Of a stretch of 64,000 bases of DNA, positions 1 through 8,588 are shown piece by piece. Origin of the DNA: Pararhizobium gei (lineage in GTDB: Bacteria > Pseudomonadota > Alphaproteobacteria > Rhizobiales > Rhizobiaceae). The position numbers and the translations under genes were made by a program. Numbering within the stretch: the first letter of the stretch is position 1; every line of letters begins with the position of its first letter. The stretch spans positions 2,444,001 through 2,508,000 of the forward strand of contig NZ_CP119409.1 in assembly GCF_029223885.1 (NCBI RefSeq), given 5' to 3'. Under the pieces are notes generated by a model that searched no databases, was not told the DNA's origin, and saw only the letters and a list, made by a program, of their open reading frames with translations.

Positions 1-51
1 CCGGAGCAGTTGGAGCAGCTCGCCAAATTGCTTTCCAGCCAAGGCGAGTAG
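1..51 (+). CDS. 3' end of an unidentified gene entering from the left
   Basis: The first 16 codons of the window read in frame 1 as an open tail that ends at a TAG (positions 49-51). The residues are Leu/Glu/Gln-rich (PEQLEQLAKLLSSQGE), which suggests a C-terminal helix. Too little is present to assign a family. It converges on the suf operon end at 364. Confidence 0.5.
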   Translation, partial: PEQLEQLAKLLSSQGE

Positions 52-363
52 AGCGAAAAATTACCCTCGGGGAGCGTCTGATCTCGAGAAATGACTCCAC
101 GGCCTTCCCGTCGGCGGGGAGCAAAGCGGCCATTCGTGCCGGATACCAAGATGGCAGGTTGGGGCCGAAAGCAGCCTTTGATCACAGTTACCCTGCGATG
201 GCGTCATTCGGCATATAGATGATGTTTTTGCACATTTTTGCACAATCAAATCGCTGCGGCATCAGTGCCCCTGGCCGCAGGTGCCGTGAGCCGTAAAAAC
301 AGAAAGAGAGACGGGCGGCACCAGTCTCTCTTTCAACGTCCAGCCTTTGGACTTTGACAGGGC
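52..363. other. Intergenic region between converging genes
   Basis: No convincing gene lies here. It holds the terminator-like hairpin at 302-334, a perfect 10-bp tandem direct repeat (TTTTTGCACA at 225-234 and 235-244), and a short open plus-strand frame ending at about 221 that has no start codon. Confidence 0.5.
302..334 (-). terminator. Terminator of the suf operon
   Basis: A perfect 11-bp inverted repeat (GAAAGAGAGAC at 302-312 with its complement at 324-334, loop 11 nt) lies 30 bases beyond the sufA stop. On the minus strand it is followed by a GTTTTTAC tract. Confidence 0.7.
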
Positions 364-756
364 CTAACTTGCCCGCACCACCGCATCGCCTTTTGCGGCA
401 AGCGCCGCGAGATCTGCCGGCTTCAGCTCGACCGATTCGCCACAACCGCAGGCGGAAGTCTGGTTCGGGTTGTTGAAGGTAAAGCCGGAGCGCAGTGTCG
501 TCACTTCAAAGTCCATTCGGGTGCCGAGAAGGTAGAGCACGGCCTCGGGCGCAACCCAGACCCGCGCACCGTCATGCTCGACGAAATCGTCCTTCGCACT
601 CGGGGATGTCACGAGATCGATGGCATATTCCATCCCCGCGCAGCCGCCCTTCTTGATGCCGACGCGGATGCCCTGCGCTTCCCCACCGGCATTTTCGACA
701 ATCGCTTTGACGCGGGCGGCTGCCGCATCGGTCAAACTCATGACTGCAAAGCCCAT
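364..756 (-). CDS. sufA: Iron-sulfur cluster assembly protein SufA (HesB/IscA family)
   Basis: A 130-aa A-type carrier that takes newly built iron-sulfur clusters from the SufBCD scaffold to apo-proteins in the cytoplasm. The three conserved cysteines are visible: Cys39 in GGCAG, and Cys103 and Cys105 in the C-terminal ACGCG motif. The upstream start (756) is preferred over an internal ATG at 741 because an AAGGAGAA ribosome-binding site sits just before it. It is the last gene of the suf operon, 110 bases after sufT. ErpA/IscA-type proteins look alike; the suf context supports SufA. Confidence 0.92.
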   Translation of the reverse strand: MGFAVMSLTDAAAARVKAIVENAGGEAQGIRVGIKKGGCAGMEYAIDLVTSPSAKDDFVEHDGARVWVAPEAVLYLLGTRMDFEVTTLRSGFTFNNPNQTSACGCGESVELKPADLAALAAKGDAVVRAS

Positions 757-866
757 CGGCCGTTCTCCTTGTCACAACCGGGTTCAAGGCCCGATGCTTC
801 CGCTTACACTGTAGTCTGTCGAAGCAACGGGATCAACAAGACAGAGGCCTGCGATAAACCTGCTTA

Positions 867-1247
867 TCAGTACCAGCCGACGGCAACCTGGGCTTCTTCG
901 GACATGCGATCCGGTGTCCATGGCGGATCGAAGGTCATGGACACTTCGACGCCGGATATCCCTTCGACCGCGCCGACCGCATTTTCCACCCAGCCCGGCA
1001 TTTCACCCGCAACCGGGCACCCCGGGGCCGTCAGCGTCATGGCGATCTTCACCATGCGGTCGTCCTCGATGTCGATCTTGTAGATCAGGCCGAGCTCGAA
1101 AATATCGGCCGGTATTTCCGGGTCGTAGACCGTTTTCAGGGCGGAGATCACGTCGTCGCTCAGTCGCGCGAGCTCGTCCGCGGGTATTGCAGAGTGAACG
1201 ATCCCGTCGCGCACGTCGATCTTGTCTTCGGTCGTATCAAGGCTCAT
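867..1247 (-). CDS. sufT: SufT-like Fe-S maturation protein (MIP18/DUF59 family)
   Basis: A 126-aa protein of the MIP18/DUF59 (PaaD-like) family, which helps Fe-S protein maturation. The family motif YDPEIPADIFELGLIY lies at about residues 41-56, and the conserved cysteine is in APGCPVAG (Cys77). It is 12 bases downstream of sufS and upstream of sufA, the usual alphaproteobacterial arrangement, so a role in late cluster delivery is likely. The N-terminal 30 residues are variable and acidic. Confidence 0.9.
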   Translation of the reverse strand: MSLDTTEDKIDVRDGIVHSAIPADELARLSDDVISALKTVYDPEIPADIFELGLIYKIDIEDDRMVKIAMTLTAPGCPVAGEMPGWVENAVGAVEGISGVEVSMTFDPPWTPDRMSEEAQVAVGWY

Positions 1248-1259
1248 CAGACTATTCCC

Positions 1260-2501
1260 TCACGCAAAGAATTTGCGGGCTTGATCCAGCGCGTCTACCA
1301 ACGCATCCACCTCGGCCCGGGTGTTATAGAGCCCGAAGGATGCTCGGCATGTGGAGGTTACGCCGAAGCGTTTCAAGAGCGGCTGGGCGCAATGCGTCCC
1401 GGCCCTGACGGCCACACCCGCCCGATCGATCACCATCGACACGTCGTGGGCGTGAATACCCTCCAGTTCGAATGAGAAGATACCACCTTTGCCCGGCGCC
1501 GTCCCGAAGATGCGTAGCGCGTTGACGCCGGACAGCCGCTCATGCGCATAGGCGGCAAGATCGGCCTCATGCGCGGCGATGGCCGCGCGTCCGACAGTCT
1601 CCATATAATCCAGGGCATAGCCGAGCCCGATCGCCTGCACGATCGGCGGCGTGCCGGCTTCGAAGCGATGCGGCGGATCATTGTAGGTGACGGTGTCCTC
1701 CGTCACCTCGAAGATCATCTCACCGCCGCCCATGAAAGGACGCATCTCCTTCAAGCGGTCGGTCTTTCCGTAGAGGACGCCGATGCCGGATGGGCCATAG
1801 AGCTTGTGGCCGGTCATCACAAACCAGTCGCAGTCGATATCCTGCACATCCACCGGCATGTGCACCGCGCTCTGGCTTCCATCGATGAGAACCGGGATGC
1901 CGCGTTCATGGGCGATGCGGCAGATTTCCTTGACCGGCACCACAGTGCCGAGCGCGTTCGACATATGGGTGATGGCGACCAGCTTCGTCTTGTCCGTCAG
2001 GCATTTGACGAAATCGTCGATATAGAACGCGCCCTGGTCGTCCACCGGTGCCCAGACGATCTTTGCACCTTGCCGTTCGCGGATGAAATGCCAGGGCACG
2101 ATATTGGAGTGATGCTCCATGATCGAGATGACGATCTCGTCGCCGGCGCCAATAGCCGGCATGCCATAGCCATAGGCAACCGTATTGATCGCCTCGGTCG
2201 AGGACTTGGTGAAGACGACATTGTCGACGGACGGAGCGTTCAGGAAGCGCCGCACCTTCTCACGCGCCCCTTCATAGGCATCCGTTGCAGCATTGGACAG
2301 GAAATGCAGCCCGCGATGAACATTGGCATATTCATTGGAATAGGCATGGGCCACCGCATCGATCACCACCTGCGGCTTCTGCGCCGAAGCGCCATTGTCG
2401 AGATAGACGAGCGGCTTGCCGTAAACGGTTCGCGACAGGATCGGAAAATCCCTGCGGATTGCCTCGACATCATAGCCGGGTACAGGCACGGTGTGTTCCA
2501 T
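1260..2501 (-). CDS. sufS: Cysteine desulfurase SufS (class II)
   Basis: A PLP enzyme that removes sulfur from L-cysteine as a persulfide and feeds the SufBCD scaffold. The frame gives 413 aa from the ATG at 2501; an open extension to a TTG at 2525 is less likely. PLP-binding Lys233 is in MTGHKLYGPSG, and the persulfide-forming Cys371 is in RAGTHCAQP, the short active-site loop of class II enzymes. It lies 39 bases after sufD. No separate SufE-like partner gene is present in the window. A second, class I desulfurase heads the same operon. Confidence 0.95.
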   Translation of the reverse strand: MEHTVPVPGYDVEAIRRDFPILSRTVYGKPLVYLDNGASAQKPQVVIDAVAHAYSNEYANVHRGLHFLSNAATDAYEGAREKVRRFLNAPSVDNVVFTKSSTEAINTVAYGYGMPAIGAGDEIVISIMEHHSNIVPWHFIRERQGAKIVWAPVDDQGAFYIDDFVKCLTDKTKLVAITHMSNALGTVVPVKEICRIAHERGIPVLIDGSQSAVHMPVDVQDIDCDWFVMTGHKLYGPSGIGVLYGKTDRLKEMRPFMGGGEMIFEVTEDTVTYNDPPHRFEAGTPPIVQAIGLGYALDYMETVGRAAIAAHEADLAAYAHERLSGVNALRIFGTAPGKGGIFSFELEGIHAHDVSMVIDRAGVAVRAGTHCAQPLLKRFGVTSTCRASFGLYNTRAEVDALVDALDQARKFFA

Positions 2502-2540
2502 GTTCACTATCCAATCAGACGGCAACGTTACGCATACATC

Positions 2541-3815
2541 TCAGGCGTGCTTGTCGAGCCAGGCTTCGATGATTGCTTCCAGCGGCTCGATCATCGCCTC
2601 GTCCTCAAGTTCTTCAACGATCTCGTCGACAAAGGCGTTCACCAGCATGGCGCGTGCCTTGTTTTCCGGAATACCGCGGGCGCGCAGATAGTAAAGATGC
2701 GTCGGATTGATGTCGATCACCGTTGCCCCATGACCGCACTGAACGTCGTCGGCAAAGATTTCCAGCTCCGGTTTGGCCGAAAAATCGGCGTCGTCGGAGA
2801 GCAGCAGCGTGTTGCAGGCCATCTTGGCATCGGTTTTCTGGGCATCCGGCGCAACACGGATCTGGCCCTGGAACACGCCTTTTGCGCGGTCGAACAGGAC
2901 ATTGCGGATAACCTCCGTCGATGTCGTGTTCGCAACGTCATGGCCGAGTGTAAAGGTCACGTCAGTATGGGTGTCGCCGCCAAGCAGATTGATGCCGCGC
3001 AGCTTGAAATCAGCGCCTTCGCCCGTCGTGACGCCATGAATTTCCTGCCGCACCAGCTTGCCGCCGGCATTGATGATGAAGAGCCTTAGCCTGGCGTTTT
3101 CGGCGAGATCGAAATTCACCTGCGCGAGATGGCTGTCGGCTATCCCCTGCTGTTGCAGCACGATCCAGGTGATTTCGGCCCCTTCATCGAGGATAAGATC
3201 ACAAACGGCCGTTACGAGGCTCGGGGCATCGCTGACGGACAGATGACGCTCGATGACGACAGCCTTGGAATGGGCACCGAACGTGACCGGGAACCGGCTA
3301 TGGCTCTGGCCAGCGCTCTGGACGAGCTGTAGCTCAAGCGGCTGTTCGAGTTGTGTGCCTTCCGGAATTTCGATCTCGAAACCATCACGCACGAAACTGC
3401 CGTTGATACGGCCGATCGCGTCGTCGGCATCGCGCTCTATCAGGTCCGGCGCAGCCACGCCGTCAATCAGGCTTTCGGCATAGGTTCGCACGTTGACGCC
3501 GTCAGGCGCGCCCTTGGCATCGGCCTTGCCGTTCAAGACCGTCAGCACGGCGGCGCCCTCAAACAGCGGCTCCACACGCTCGGCGAAAGCCGCGGGATCG
3601 GCCGCCGGCACGGCGCGCAGCAATGCCCGCAAATCCGTGTAATGCCAAGCTTCGACACGGCGCGTCGGCAGGCCGTTTTTCCGGATGCCGGCAAGCAGCG
3701 CGTCGCGTGCCGACAAAACCGCACCCTCGCCAGGCAGGTCGCCGATCTCTGCGGTATAGGCTGCAATGAGAGCCGTCTCGGCGGCCGTCATTGTGATTGC
3801 CGTTTGCATGTTCAT
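2541..3815 (-). CDS. sufD: Fe-S cluster assembly scaffold protein SufD
   Basis: A 424-aa SufD subunit that pairs with SufB in the SufBC2D scaffold. The C-terminal half is the typical beta-helix SufBD core; the conserved stretch around CGHGATV (with Cys and His) lies in the last quarter, and the protein ends with a helical VDEIVEELEDE segment. It starts 11 bases after sufC ends, so the two are probably translated together. The length is usual for the family. Confidence 0.95.
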   Translation of the reverse strand: MNMQTAITMTAAETALIAAYTAEIGDLPGEGAVLSARDALLAGIRKNGLPTRRVEAWHYTDLRALLRAVPAADPAAFAERVEPLFEGAAVLTVLNGKADAKGAPDGVNVRTYAESLIDGVAAPDLIERDADDAIGRINGSFVRDGFEIEIPEGTQLEQPLELQLVQSAGQSHSRFPVTFGAHSKAVVIERHLSVSDAPSLVTAVCDLILDEGAEITWIVLQQQGIADSHLAQVNFDLAENARLRLFIINAGGKLVRQEIHGVTTGEGADFKLRGINLLGGDTHTDVTFTLGHDVANTTSTEVIRNVLFDRAKGVFQGQIRVAPDAQKTDAKMACNTLLLSDDADFSAKPELEIFADDVQCGHGATVIDINPTHLYYLRARGIPENKARAMLVNAFVDEIVEELEDEAMIEPLEAIIEAWLDKHA

Positions 3816-3826
3816 GATTGCGCTCC

Positions 3827-4582
3827 TCAGGCCGCCGCGCCGATGATGTCGGCATAGCCGTTGGCTTCAAGATCAAGCGCCAGCGACTTGTCGCCCGATT
3901 TGATCACCTGACCCTTGTAGAGAACATGGACCGTATCCGGCACAATATACTCCAGCAGGCGCTGGTAATGGGTGATGACGATCACGGCACGATCCGGCGA
4001 ACGCAGCGCATTGACGCCGTCCGCGACGATCTTCAGCGCGTCGATATCGAGCCCCGAATCGGTTTCGTCGAGGATGCAGAGCTTCGGCTCCAGCAGCGCC
4101 ATCTGCAGGATTTCCGCACGCTTTTTTTCACCACCGGAGAAACCGACATTGAGCGGACGCTTCAGCATATCCGGATTGATCTGCAGCCGGGCGGCCGCCT
4201 CCTTCACGCGGCGGATGAAATCCGGCGTCGAAAGCTCGGCTTCACCCCGGAATTTCCGCTGCTCGTTGAGTGCGACCTTGAGGAACTGCATGGTCGCGAC
4301 ACCCGGAATTTCCACAGGATACTGGAAAGCCAAAAAGATTCCCTTCGCGGCCCGCTCGGACGGATCGAGGTCGAGAATGCTCTCACCATTGTAAAGGATA
4401 TCGCCTTCCGTCACCTCATAGTCGGAGCGGCCCGACAGGATGTAGGACAGCGTCGACTTGCCGGAGCCGTTCGGCCCCATGATGGCAGCGACCTCACCGG
4501 CCTTCACGGTCAGGTTCAGCCCACGAATGATCTCTGTGCCGTCTTCGGCGATGCGGGCATGGAGGTTTCTGATTTCAAGCAT
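3827..4582 (-). CDS. sufC: Fe-S assembly ATPase SufC
   Basis: A 251-aa soluble ABC-type ATPase that drives the SufBC2D scaffold. Walker A GPNGSGKS is at about residues 36-43, the signature SGGEKKR at about 149-155, and Walker B LCILDETDSGLD at about 168-179. It has no membrane domain. It lies between the small coiled-coil ORF (43 bases upstream) and sufD (11 bases downstream). Confidence 0.97.
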   Translation of the reverse strand: MLEIRNLHARIAEDGTEIIRGLNLTVKAGEVAAIMGPNGSGKSTLSYILSGRSDYEVTEGDILYNGESILDLDPSERAAKGIFLAFQYPVEIPGVATMQFLKVALNEQRKFRGEAELSTPDFIRRVKEAAARLQINPDMLKRPLNVGFSGGEKKRAEILQMALLEPKLCILDETDSGLDIDALKIVADGVNALRSPDRAVIVITHYQRLLEYIVPDTVHVLYKGQVIKSGDKSLALDLEANGYADIIGAAA

Positions 4583-4625
4583 GATAACTACCTATTAAAC
4601 ATGGGTCACAACCCGAAAAAAACTT

Positions 4626-4847
4626 TCAGTCGGCTAACTCAAGCCGCTTTTCGAGGCGATCCAGCCGAACCTTCAAACCCGCGATTTCAACATCGTGAAG
4701 CGTTTGCGAGCCAAGCAGACCCGCCATATGCTGGCGGATAATAAGGATTTCGGCACGCATGCCGCCCATGTCTTCTTTCATGGAACTCATGTCCGCGCGG
4801 ATAATCCTCAAATGCTCAAGAACAAGATTCTCGACATTCTCATTCAT
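4626..4847 (-). CDS. Small coiled-coil protein inserted between sufB and sufC
   Basis: A 73-aa protein with no recognised domain, predicted helical throughout, with heptad-like spacing of Met/Leu/Ile and a C-terminal RLDRLEKRLEL motif. Its ATG overlaps the sufB stop codon by one base (TAATG), so translation is probably coupled. A gapless 67-residue comparison by eye with the ORF at 32077-32334 gives about 21 identities, including RLDR-E-RLEL. The two are therefore paralogues sitting in different housekeeping operons. Function is unknown; coiled-coil self-association is an inference. Confidence 0.75.
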   Translation of the reverse strand: MNENVENLVLEHLRIIRADMSSMKEDMGGMRAEILIIRQHMAGLLGSQTLHDVEIAGLKVRLDRLEKRLELAD

Positions 4848-6316
4848 TATCCCACACTCCCCTCAAGCGAAATCCCGATCAGCTTCTGCGCCTCAACCGC
4901 AAATTCCATCGGCAGTTCCTGGATGACTTCCTTGACGAAGCCGTTGACGATCAGCGCGATCGCGGCCTCGGTGGGGATGCCGCGCTGCAGGCAGTAGAAC
5001 AGCTGATCCTCGGAAATTTTCGACGTCGTCGCCTCATGCTCGAACTGGGCGGAGGAGTTGCGTGCCTCGATATAGGGCACGGTATGGGCGCCGCACTTGT
5101 CACCGATCAGCAGTGAATCGCACTGGGTGAAGTTGCGGGCATTCGTTGCCTTGCGGTGGGTCGAGACTTGGCCGCGATAGGTGTTCTGGCTGACGCCGGC
5201 GGCGATGCCCTTGGAGACGATGCGGCTCGACGTGTTCTTGCCGAGATGGATCATCTTGGTGCCGCTGTCGATCTGCTGGTGACCGTTGGAGACGGCGATC
5301 GAATAGAACTCGCCGCGCGAACCATCGCCGCGCAGGATGCAGGACGGGTATTTCCAGGTGATCGCCGAGCCAGTCTCGACCTGCGTCCACGAAATCTTCG
5401 AGTTCCTGCCGCGGCAATCGCCGCGCTTGGTAACGAAATTGTAGATGCCGCCCTTGCCGTCCTTGTCGCCCGGATACCAGTTCTGGACAGTGGAGTATTT
5501 GATCTCGGCATCATCGAGCGCAACCAGTTCGACGACAGCCGCATGCAGCTGGTTTTCGTCGCGCTGCGGCGCCGTGCAGCCTTCCAGATACGAGACGTAG
5601 GCGCCCTCTTCCGCGATGATCAGCGTGCGCTCGAACTGGCCGGTGCCCTTCTCATTGATGCGGAAATAGGTCGACAGTTCCATCGGGCAGCGAACGCCCT
5701 TCGGGATGTAGACGAAGGATCCATCGGTGAACACGGCGCAGTTCAGCGTCGCATAATAATTGTCGGAGGCCGGCACAACCGTGCCGAGATATTTCTTCAC
5801 CAGATCCGGATGCTCGCGGATGGCCTCGGAGATCGACATGAAGATCACGCCGGCCTTTTTAAGTTCCTCCTTGAACGTCGTCACGACGGAGACCGAGTCG
5901 AACACTGCATCGACGGCGATCCGCGACGTTTTCACGCCAGCGAGAATCTCCTGTTCGCGCAGGGGAATGCCGAGCTTTTCATAGACTTTCAGCAATTCCG
6001 GATCGACATCGTCAATCGAGGTCGGACCGGGTGTGCTTTTCGGCGCGGCATAGAAGTAGATGTCACTGAAATCGATCTTGGGATAATTGACGCGTGCCCA
6101 GGTCGGCTCTTCCAGCGTCAGCCAGCGCTGATAGGCTTCCAGGCGCCATTCGAGCATCCAGTCCGGTTCGTTCTTCTTCGCGGAAATAAAGCGGATGATG
6201 TCCTCGGACAGGCCCTTGGGCGCCTTGTCCATTTCGATCGTCGTCTCAAACCCGTATTTGTACTGGTCCACATCGATCAGGGCGACCTGATCGATTGTTT
6301 CCTGCACAGCAGCCAT
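4847..6316 (-). CDS. sufB: Fe-S cluster assembly scaffold protein SufB
   Basis: The 489-aa main scaffold subunit on which iron-sulfur clusters are built with SufC and SufD. The start at 6316 ([10 protein letters not shown]) is chosen because GGAG lies 8-9 bases before it; an open extension runs to 6343. The C-terminal SufBD core contains conserved Cys and His residues in the segments around [16 protein letters not shown] and EHEATTSK. The length fits the family. It is followed by the coiled-coil ORF with a one-base overlap. Confidence 0.97.
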   Translation of the reverse strand: MAAVQETIDQVALIDVDQYKYGFETTIEMDKAPKGLSEDIIRFISAKKNEPDWMLEWRLEAYQRWLTLEEPTWARVNYPKIDFSDIYFYAAPKSTPGPTSIDDVDPELLKVYEKLGIPLREQEILAGVKTSRIAVDAVFDSVSVVTTFKEELKKAGVIFMSISEAIREHPDLVKKYLGTVVPASDNYYATLNCAVFTDGSFVYIPKGVRCPMELSTYFRINEKGTGQFERTLIIAEEGAYVSYLEGCTAPQRDENQLHAAVVELVALDDAEIKYSTVQNWYPGDKDGKGGIYNFVTKRGDCRGRNSKISWTQVETGSAITWKYPSCILRGDGSRGEFYSIAVSNGHQQIDSGTKMIHLGKNTSSRIVSKGIAAGVSQNTYRGQVSTHRKATNARNFTQCDSLLIGDKCGAHTVPYIEARNSSAQFEHEATTSKISEDQLFYCLQRGIPTEAAIALIVNGFVKEVIQELPMEFAVEAQKLIGISLEGSVG

Positions 6317-6458
6317 GTCGTTCTCCAATCTCGCCGGATACAAGGTCCGGCAGCTTGTCAGTACGATACAATTTTCGTCGTATCGCTTATGTAATTGGCC
6401 GGAGCGCGATTTTCACCCCGCTTGTCGGCGGAAAATGCGTTTCCGCCACTTTGATATC

Positions 6459-7628
6459 TCAGGCGGCATCACCCGAAAGCCTGCGCCGCGCCGCAATTTT
6501 CGCGAAGGCCGCCCCGCATTGTTCGATCTCGGCCAGCGTCGTAGAGGAGCCTATGGAAATGCGCAATGCGCCCTGCCCGGGATCACGCCCCATTGCGGAA
6601 AGAACATAGCTCTGACCGACTTTGCCGGAGGAGCATGCCGAACCCGCCGACAGCGCGACACCCTCCAGATCAAACGCGATCTGTCCGGTTTCGGCTTTCA
6701 AACCCGGCAGCGTAAAGAAAATCGTGTTGCAGAGCCTCGGACCGCCTCTGCCGTGAATAATGACGTCGGGGGCCGCCGCCAGGATGGCGACTTCAAGGGC
6801 ATCGCGCAAACCCGACACGGCTTCCATTCTGTCTCTCATCCCTTGACGGGCAGCTCGCGCGGCAGCGGCAAAGCCGGCAATGGCGACGGGATTTTCCGTG
6901 CCGGACCTGTGCCCTTTCTCCTGCCCGCCACCGCGGACCAGCGGAGACGGCATCAAAATCTCGCCGCTTGCAATCAGCGCGCCCGCACCTTTCGGGCCAC
7001 CGATCTTGTGCGAGGAGAGGATGAGAAAATCCGCACCAAGCTCAGCGATAGACAGAGCCATGCGTCCCGCCGCCTGAACAGCATCCACGACGAGAACGCC
7101 GCCGGCTCGCTTCACCAGTCGCGCCACTTCGGCAATCGGCTGGATGATGCCGGTCTCGTTGTTCGCCATCATGACCGCGACCATCGGCGGTCCCGATGAC
7201 CGGTCGTGGTTGGCAAGCGCACGTTCCAGTACATCAAGATCGATGATGCCATCGGCCGTCACGGCGATCTCGGAAATCGCCTCCTTCGAAAACCGTCCTC
7301 CCTCGCGAACGGCGGGATGCTCGATGGCCGAAATATAAACGCGGCCGATCCTGAGCGGCGTCCTGCCCATCCGGAAATCAGGCGTCAGCACCCAGTTTGC
7401 AGCTTCCGTGGCACCGCTGGTGAACGTGACGCCGGCCGGCACCGCGCCGCAAAGGGCGGCAACATCACGCCGGCTGTCCTCGATCATGCCCCGGATCTGG
7501 CGGCCCTCGCCATGAACGGAGGAAGGGTTTCCGAGACGATCGAGCGCGGACACGCACGCTTCCCGCGCAGCCGGCAAGAGCGGCGCGGTGGCATTCCAGT
7601 CCATATAGATGCGCGCTTGTCTCATCAT
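6459..7628 (-). CDS. Class I (NifS/IscS-like) cysteine desulfurase, first gene of the suf operon
   Basis: A 389-aa PLP enzyme of the aminotransferase class V fold that makes persulfide from cysteine. PLP lysine is in LSSHKIGGPKGAG, and the catalytic cysteine is in the longer loop GSACSSGKVG, typical of class I enzymes. It is transcribed towards sufB, 142 bases ahead of it, and behind the promoter with Irr and RirA sites. It may provide sulfur for Suf or for another pathway; rhizobial suf operons often carry both desulfurase types. Confidence 0.9.
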   Translation of the reverse strand: MMRQARIYMDWNATAPLLPAAREACVSALDRLGNPSSVHGEGRQIRGMIEDSRRDVAALCGAVPAGVTFTSGATEAANWVLTPDFRMGRTPLRIGRVYISAIEHPAVREGGRFSKEAISEIAVTADGIIDLDVLERALANHDRSSGPPMVAVMMANNETGIIQPIAEVARLVKRAGGVLVVDAVQAAGRMALSIAELGADFLILSSHKIGGPKGAGALIASGEILMPSPLVRGGGQEKGHRSGTENPVAIAGFAAAARAARQGMRDRMEAVSGLRDALEVAILAAAPDVIIHGRGGPRLCNTIFFTLPGLKAETGQIAFDLEGVALSAGSACSSGKVGQSYVLSAMGRDPGQGALRISIGSSTTLAEIEQCGAAFAKIAARRRLSGDAA

Positions 7629-7745
7629 CCCTTGCCGAATATCGATTCGCAGCCATGTAAAGCGTCAGGCCGGTGCATTTTCCTTGAATTTTTCAGGTCG
7701 CTTGCCGTAAGAGACGACACTCGCCACGGATGAACCGTGTTAAAG

Positions 7746-7762
7746 TTTTGAATGGTTCTAAA
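7746..7762 (-). promoter_or_regulatory. Irr-type iron control element (ICE box)
   Basis: The minus-strand sequence TTTAGAACCATTCAAAA matches the ICE motif of Irr target genes (TTTAGAA-N3-TTCTAAA) with one half-site mismatch. It covers the predicted transcription start of the suf operon, a position suited to repression by Irr under low iron. A second TTTAGAA half-site lies at 7769-7775. Confidence 0.7.
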
Positions 7763-7766
7763 CTGC

Positions 7767-7795
7767 CTTTTAGAAAAGCTGACTGCTTTCGTCAA
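7767..7795 (-). promoter_or_regulatory. Predicted promoter of the suf operon
   Basis: On the minus strand TTGACG (7790-7795) is separated by 17 bases from TAAAAG (7767-7772). It lies about 140 bases ahead of the first operon gene and overlaps the candidate RirA site; the ICE box sits just downstream. Confidence 0.5.
7780..7794. promoter_or_regulatory. RirA-type iron-responsive operator (IRO box)
   Basis: TGA-N9-TCA at 7780-7794 is the core of the IRO motif bound by the Fe-S regulator RirA in rhizobia. It overlaps the -35 hexamer of the suf promoter. The core is short, so chance occurrence is possible, but the position next to an ICE box supports it. Confidence 0.55.
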
Positions 7796-7849
7796 GACTG
7801 CTGAGGCTTTCGAGGTGGTTTTAGCGCCATAAAATATGCCGGAGAGCCA

Positions 7850-8527
7850 ATGCCCGAAATCATCTTCAACGGACCGGCCGGTCGCCTCGAGGGCCGCTAC
7901 CAGCCGTCCAAACAGAAGAACGCACCGATCGCCATCGTGCTCCATCCGCATCCACAATTTGGCGGCACGATGAACAACCAGATCGTCTACCAGCTATTTT
8001 ATATGTTTCAGAAGCGTGGCTTCACGACACTCAGGTTCAACTTTCGCTCGATCGGCCGCAGCCAGGGCGAATTCGACCATGGTGCGGGCGAACTGTCCGA
8101 TGCCGCATCCGCACTCGACTGGGTGCAAAGCATGCATCCGGATTCAAAAAGTTGTTGGGTCGCCGGCTATTCGTTCGGCGCATGGATCGGCATGCAGCTT
8201 CTGATGCGCCGTCCGGAAATCGAAGGCTTCATGTCGATCGCCCCGCAGCCCAACACCTACGACTTCTCGTTCCTCGCCCCTTGCCCCTCGTCGGGCCTGA
8301 TCATCAACGGCGATCTCGACAAGGTGGCGCCGGAGAAGGACGTCAACACGCTCGTCGACAAGCTGAAGGCGCAAAAGGGCATTTTGATTACCCACAAGAC
8401 CGTGCCTGGAGCCAACCACTTCTTCAACGGTCAGGTCGATACGCTGATGGCGGAATGCGAGGATTATCTGGACCGCCGGCTGAACGGCGAGCTTACGCCG
8501 GAACCGGCTGCCAAGCGCATCCGTTGA
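7850..8527 (+). CDS. Alpha/beta hydrolase
   Basis: A 225-aa cytoplasmic alpha/beta hydrolase. The oxyanion segment HPHPQFGG is at about residues 32-39. The nucleophile elbow GYSFGA (Ser at about 107), an acid in NGDLDKVAP and the His in GANHFF complete a plausible triad. The family includes uncharacterised carboxylesterase-like proteins; the substrate is unknown. It is divergent from the suf operon and shares its 220-base intergenic region, so iron control of this gene is possible but not shown. Confidence 0.85.
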   Translation: MPEIIFNGPAGRLEGRYQPSKQKNAPIAIVLHPHPQFGGTMNNQIVYQLFYMFQKRGFTTLRFNFRSIGRSQGEFDHGAGELSDAASALDWVQSMHPDSKSCWVAGYSFGAWIGMQLLMRRPEIEGFMSIAPQPNTYDFSFLAPCPSSGLIINGDLDKVAPEKDVNTLVDKLKAQKGILITHKTVPGANHFFNGQVDTLMAECEDYLDRRLNGELTPEPAAKRIR

Positions 8528-8555
8528 CACGACTGAGAGCCATTACAAAGCTTGG

Positions 8556-8577
8556 AAGGCCGGGGAAACCCGGCCTT
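8556..8577. terminator. Bidirectional terminator-like hairpin
   Basis: A perfect 9-bp stem (AAGGCCGGG with its complement) and a GAAA loop lie between the converging hydrolase and diguanylate cyclase genes. There is no long T tract on the plus strand. Confidence 0.6.
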
Positions 8578-8588
8578 CGTCATTCTGT

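Noticed and set aside
60-221. Plus-strand frame with SKAAIRAGYQ, reminiscent of phage small terminase
   Set aside because: No start codon, very short match, and no other phage genes nearby.
1542-3089. Long plus-strand open frame (515 aa) antisense to sufS and sufD
   Set aside because: It lies wholly opposite well-identified suf genes, has no family-like motifs, and is rich in His/Arg/Asp as expected from the reverse frame of GC-rich genes.
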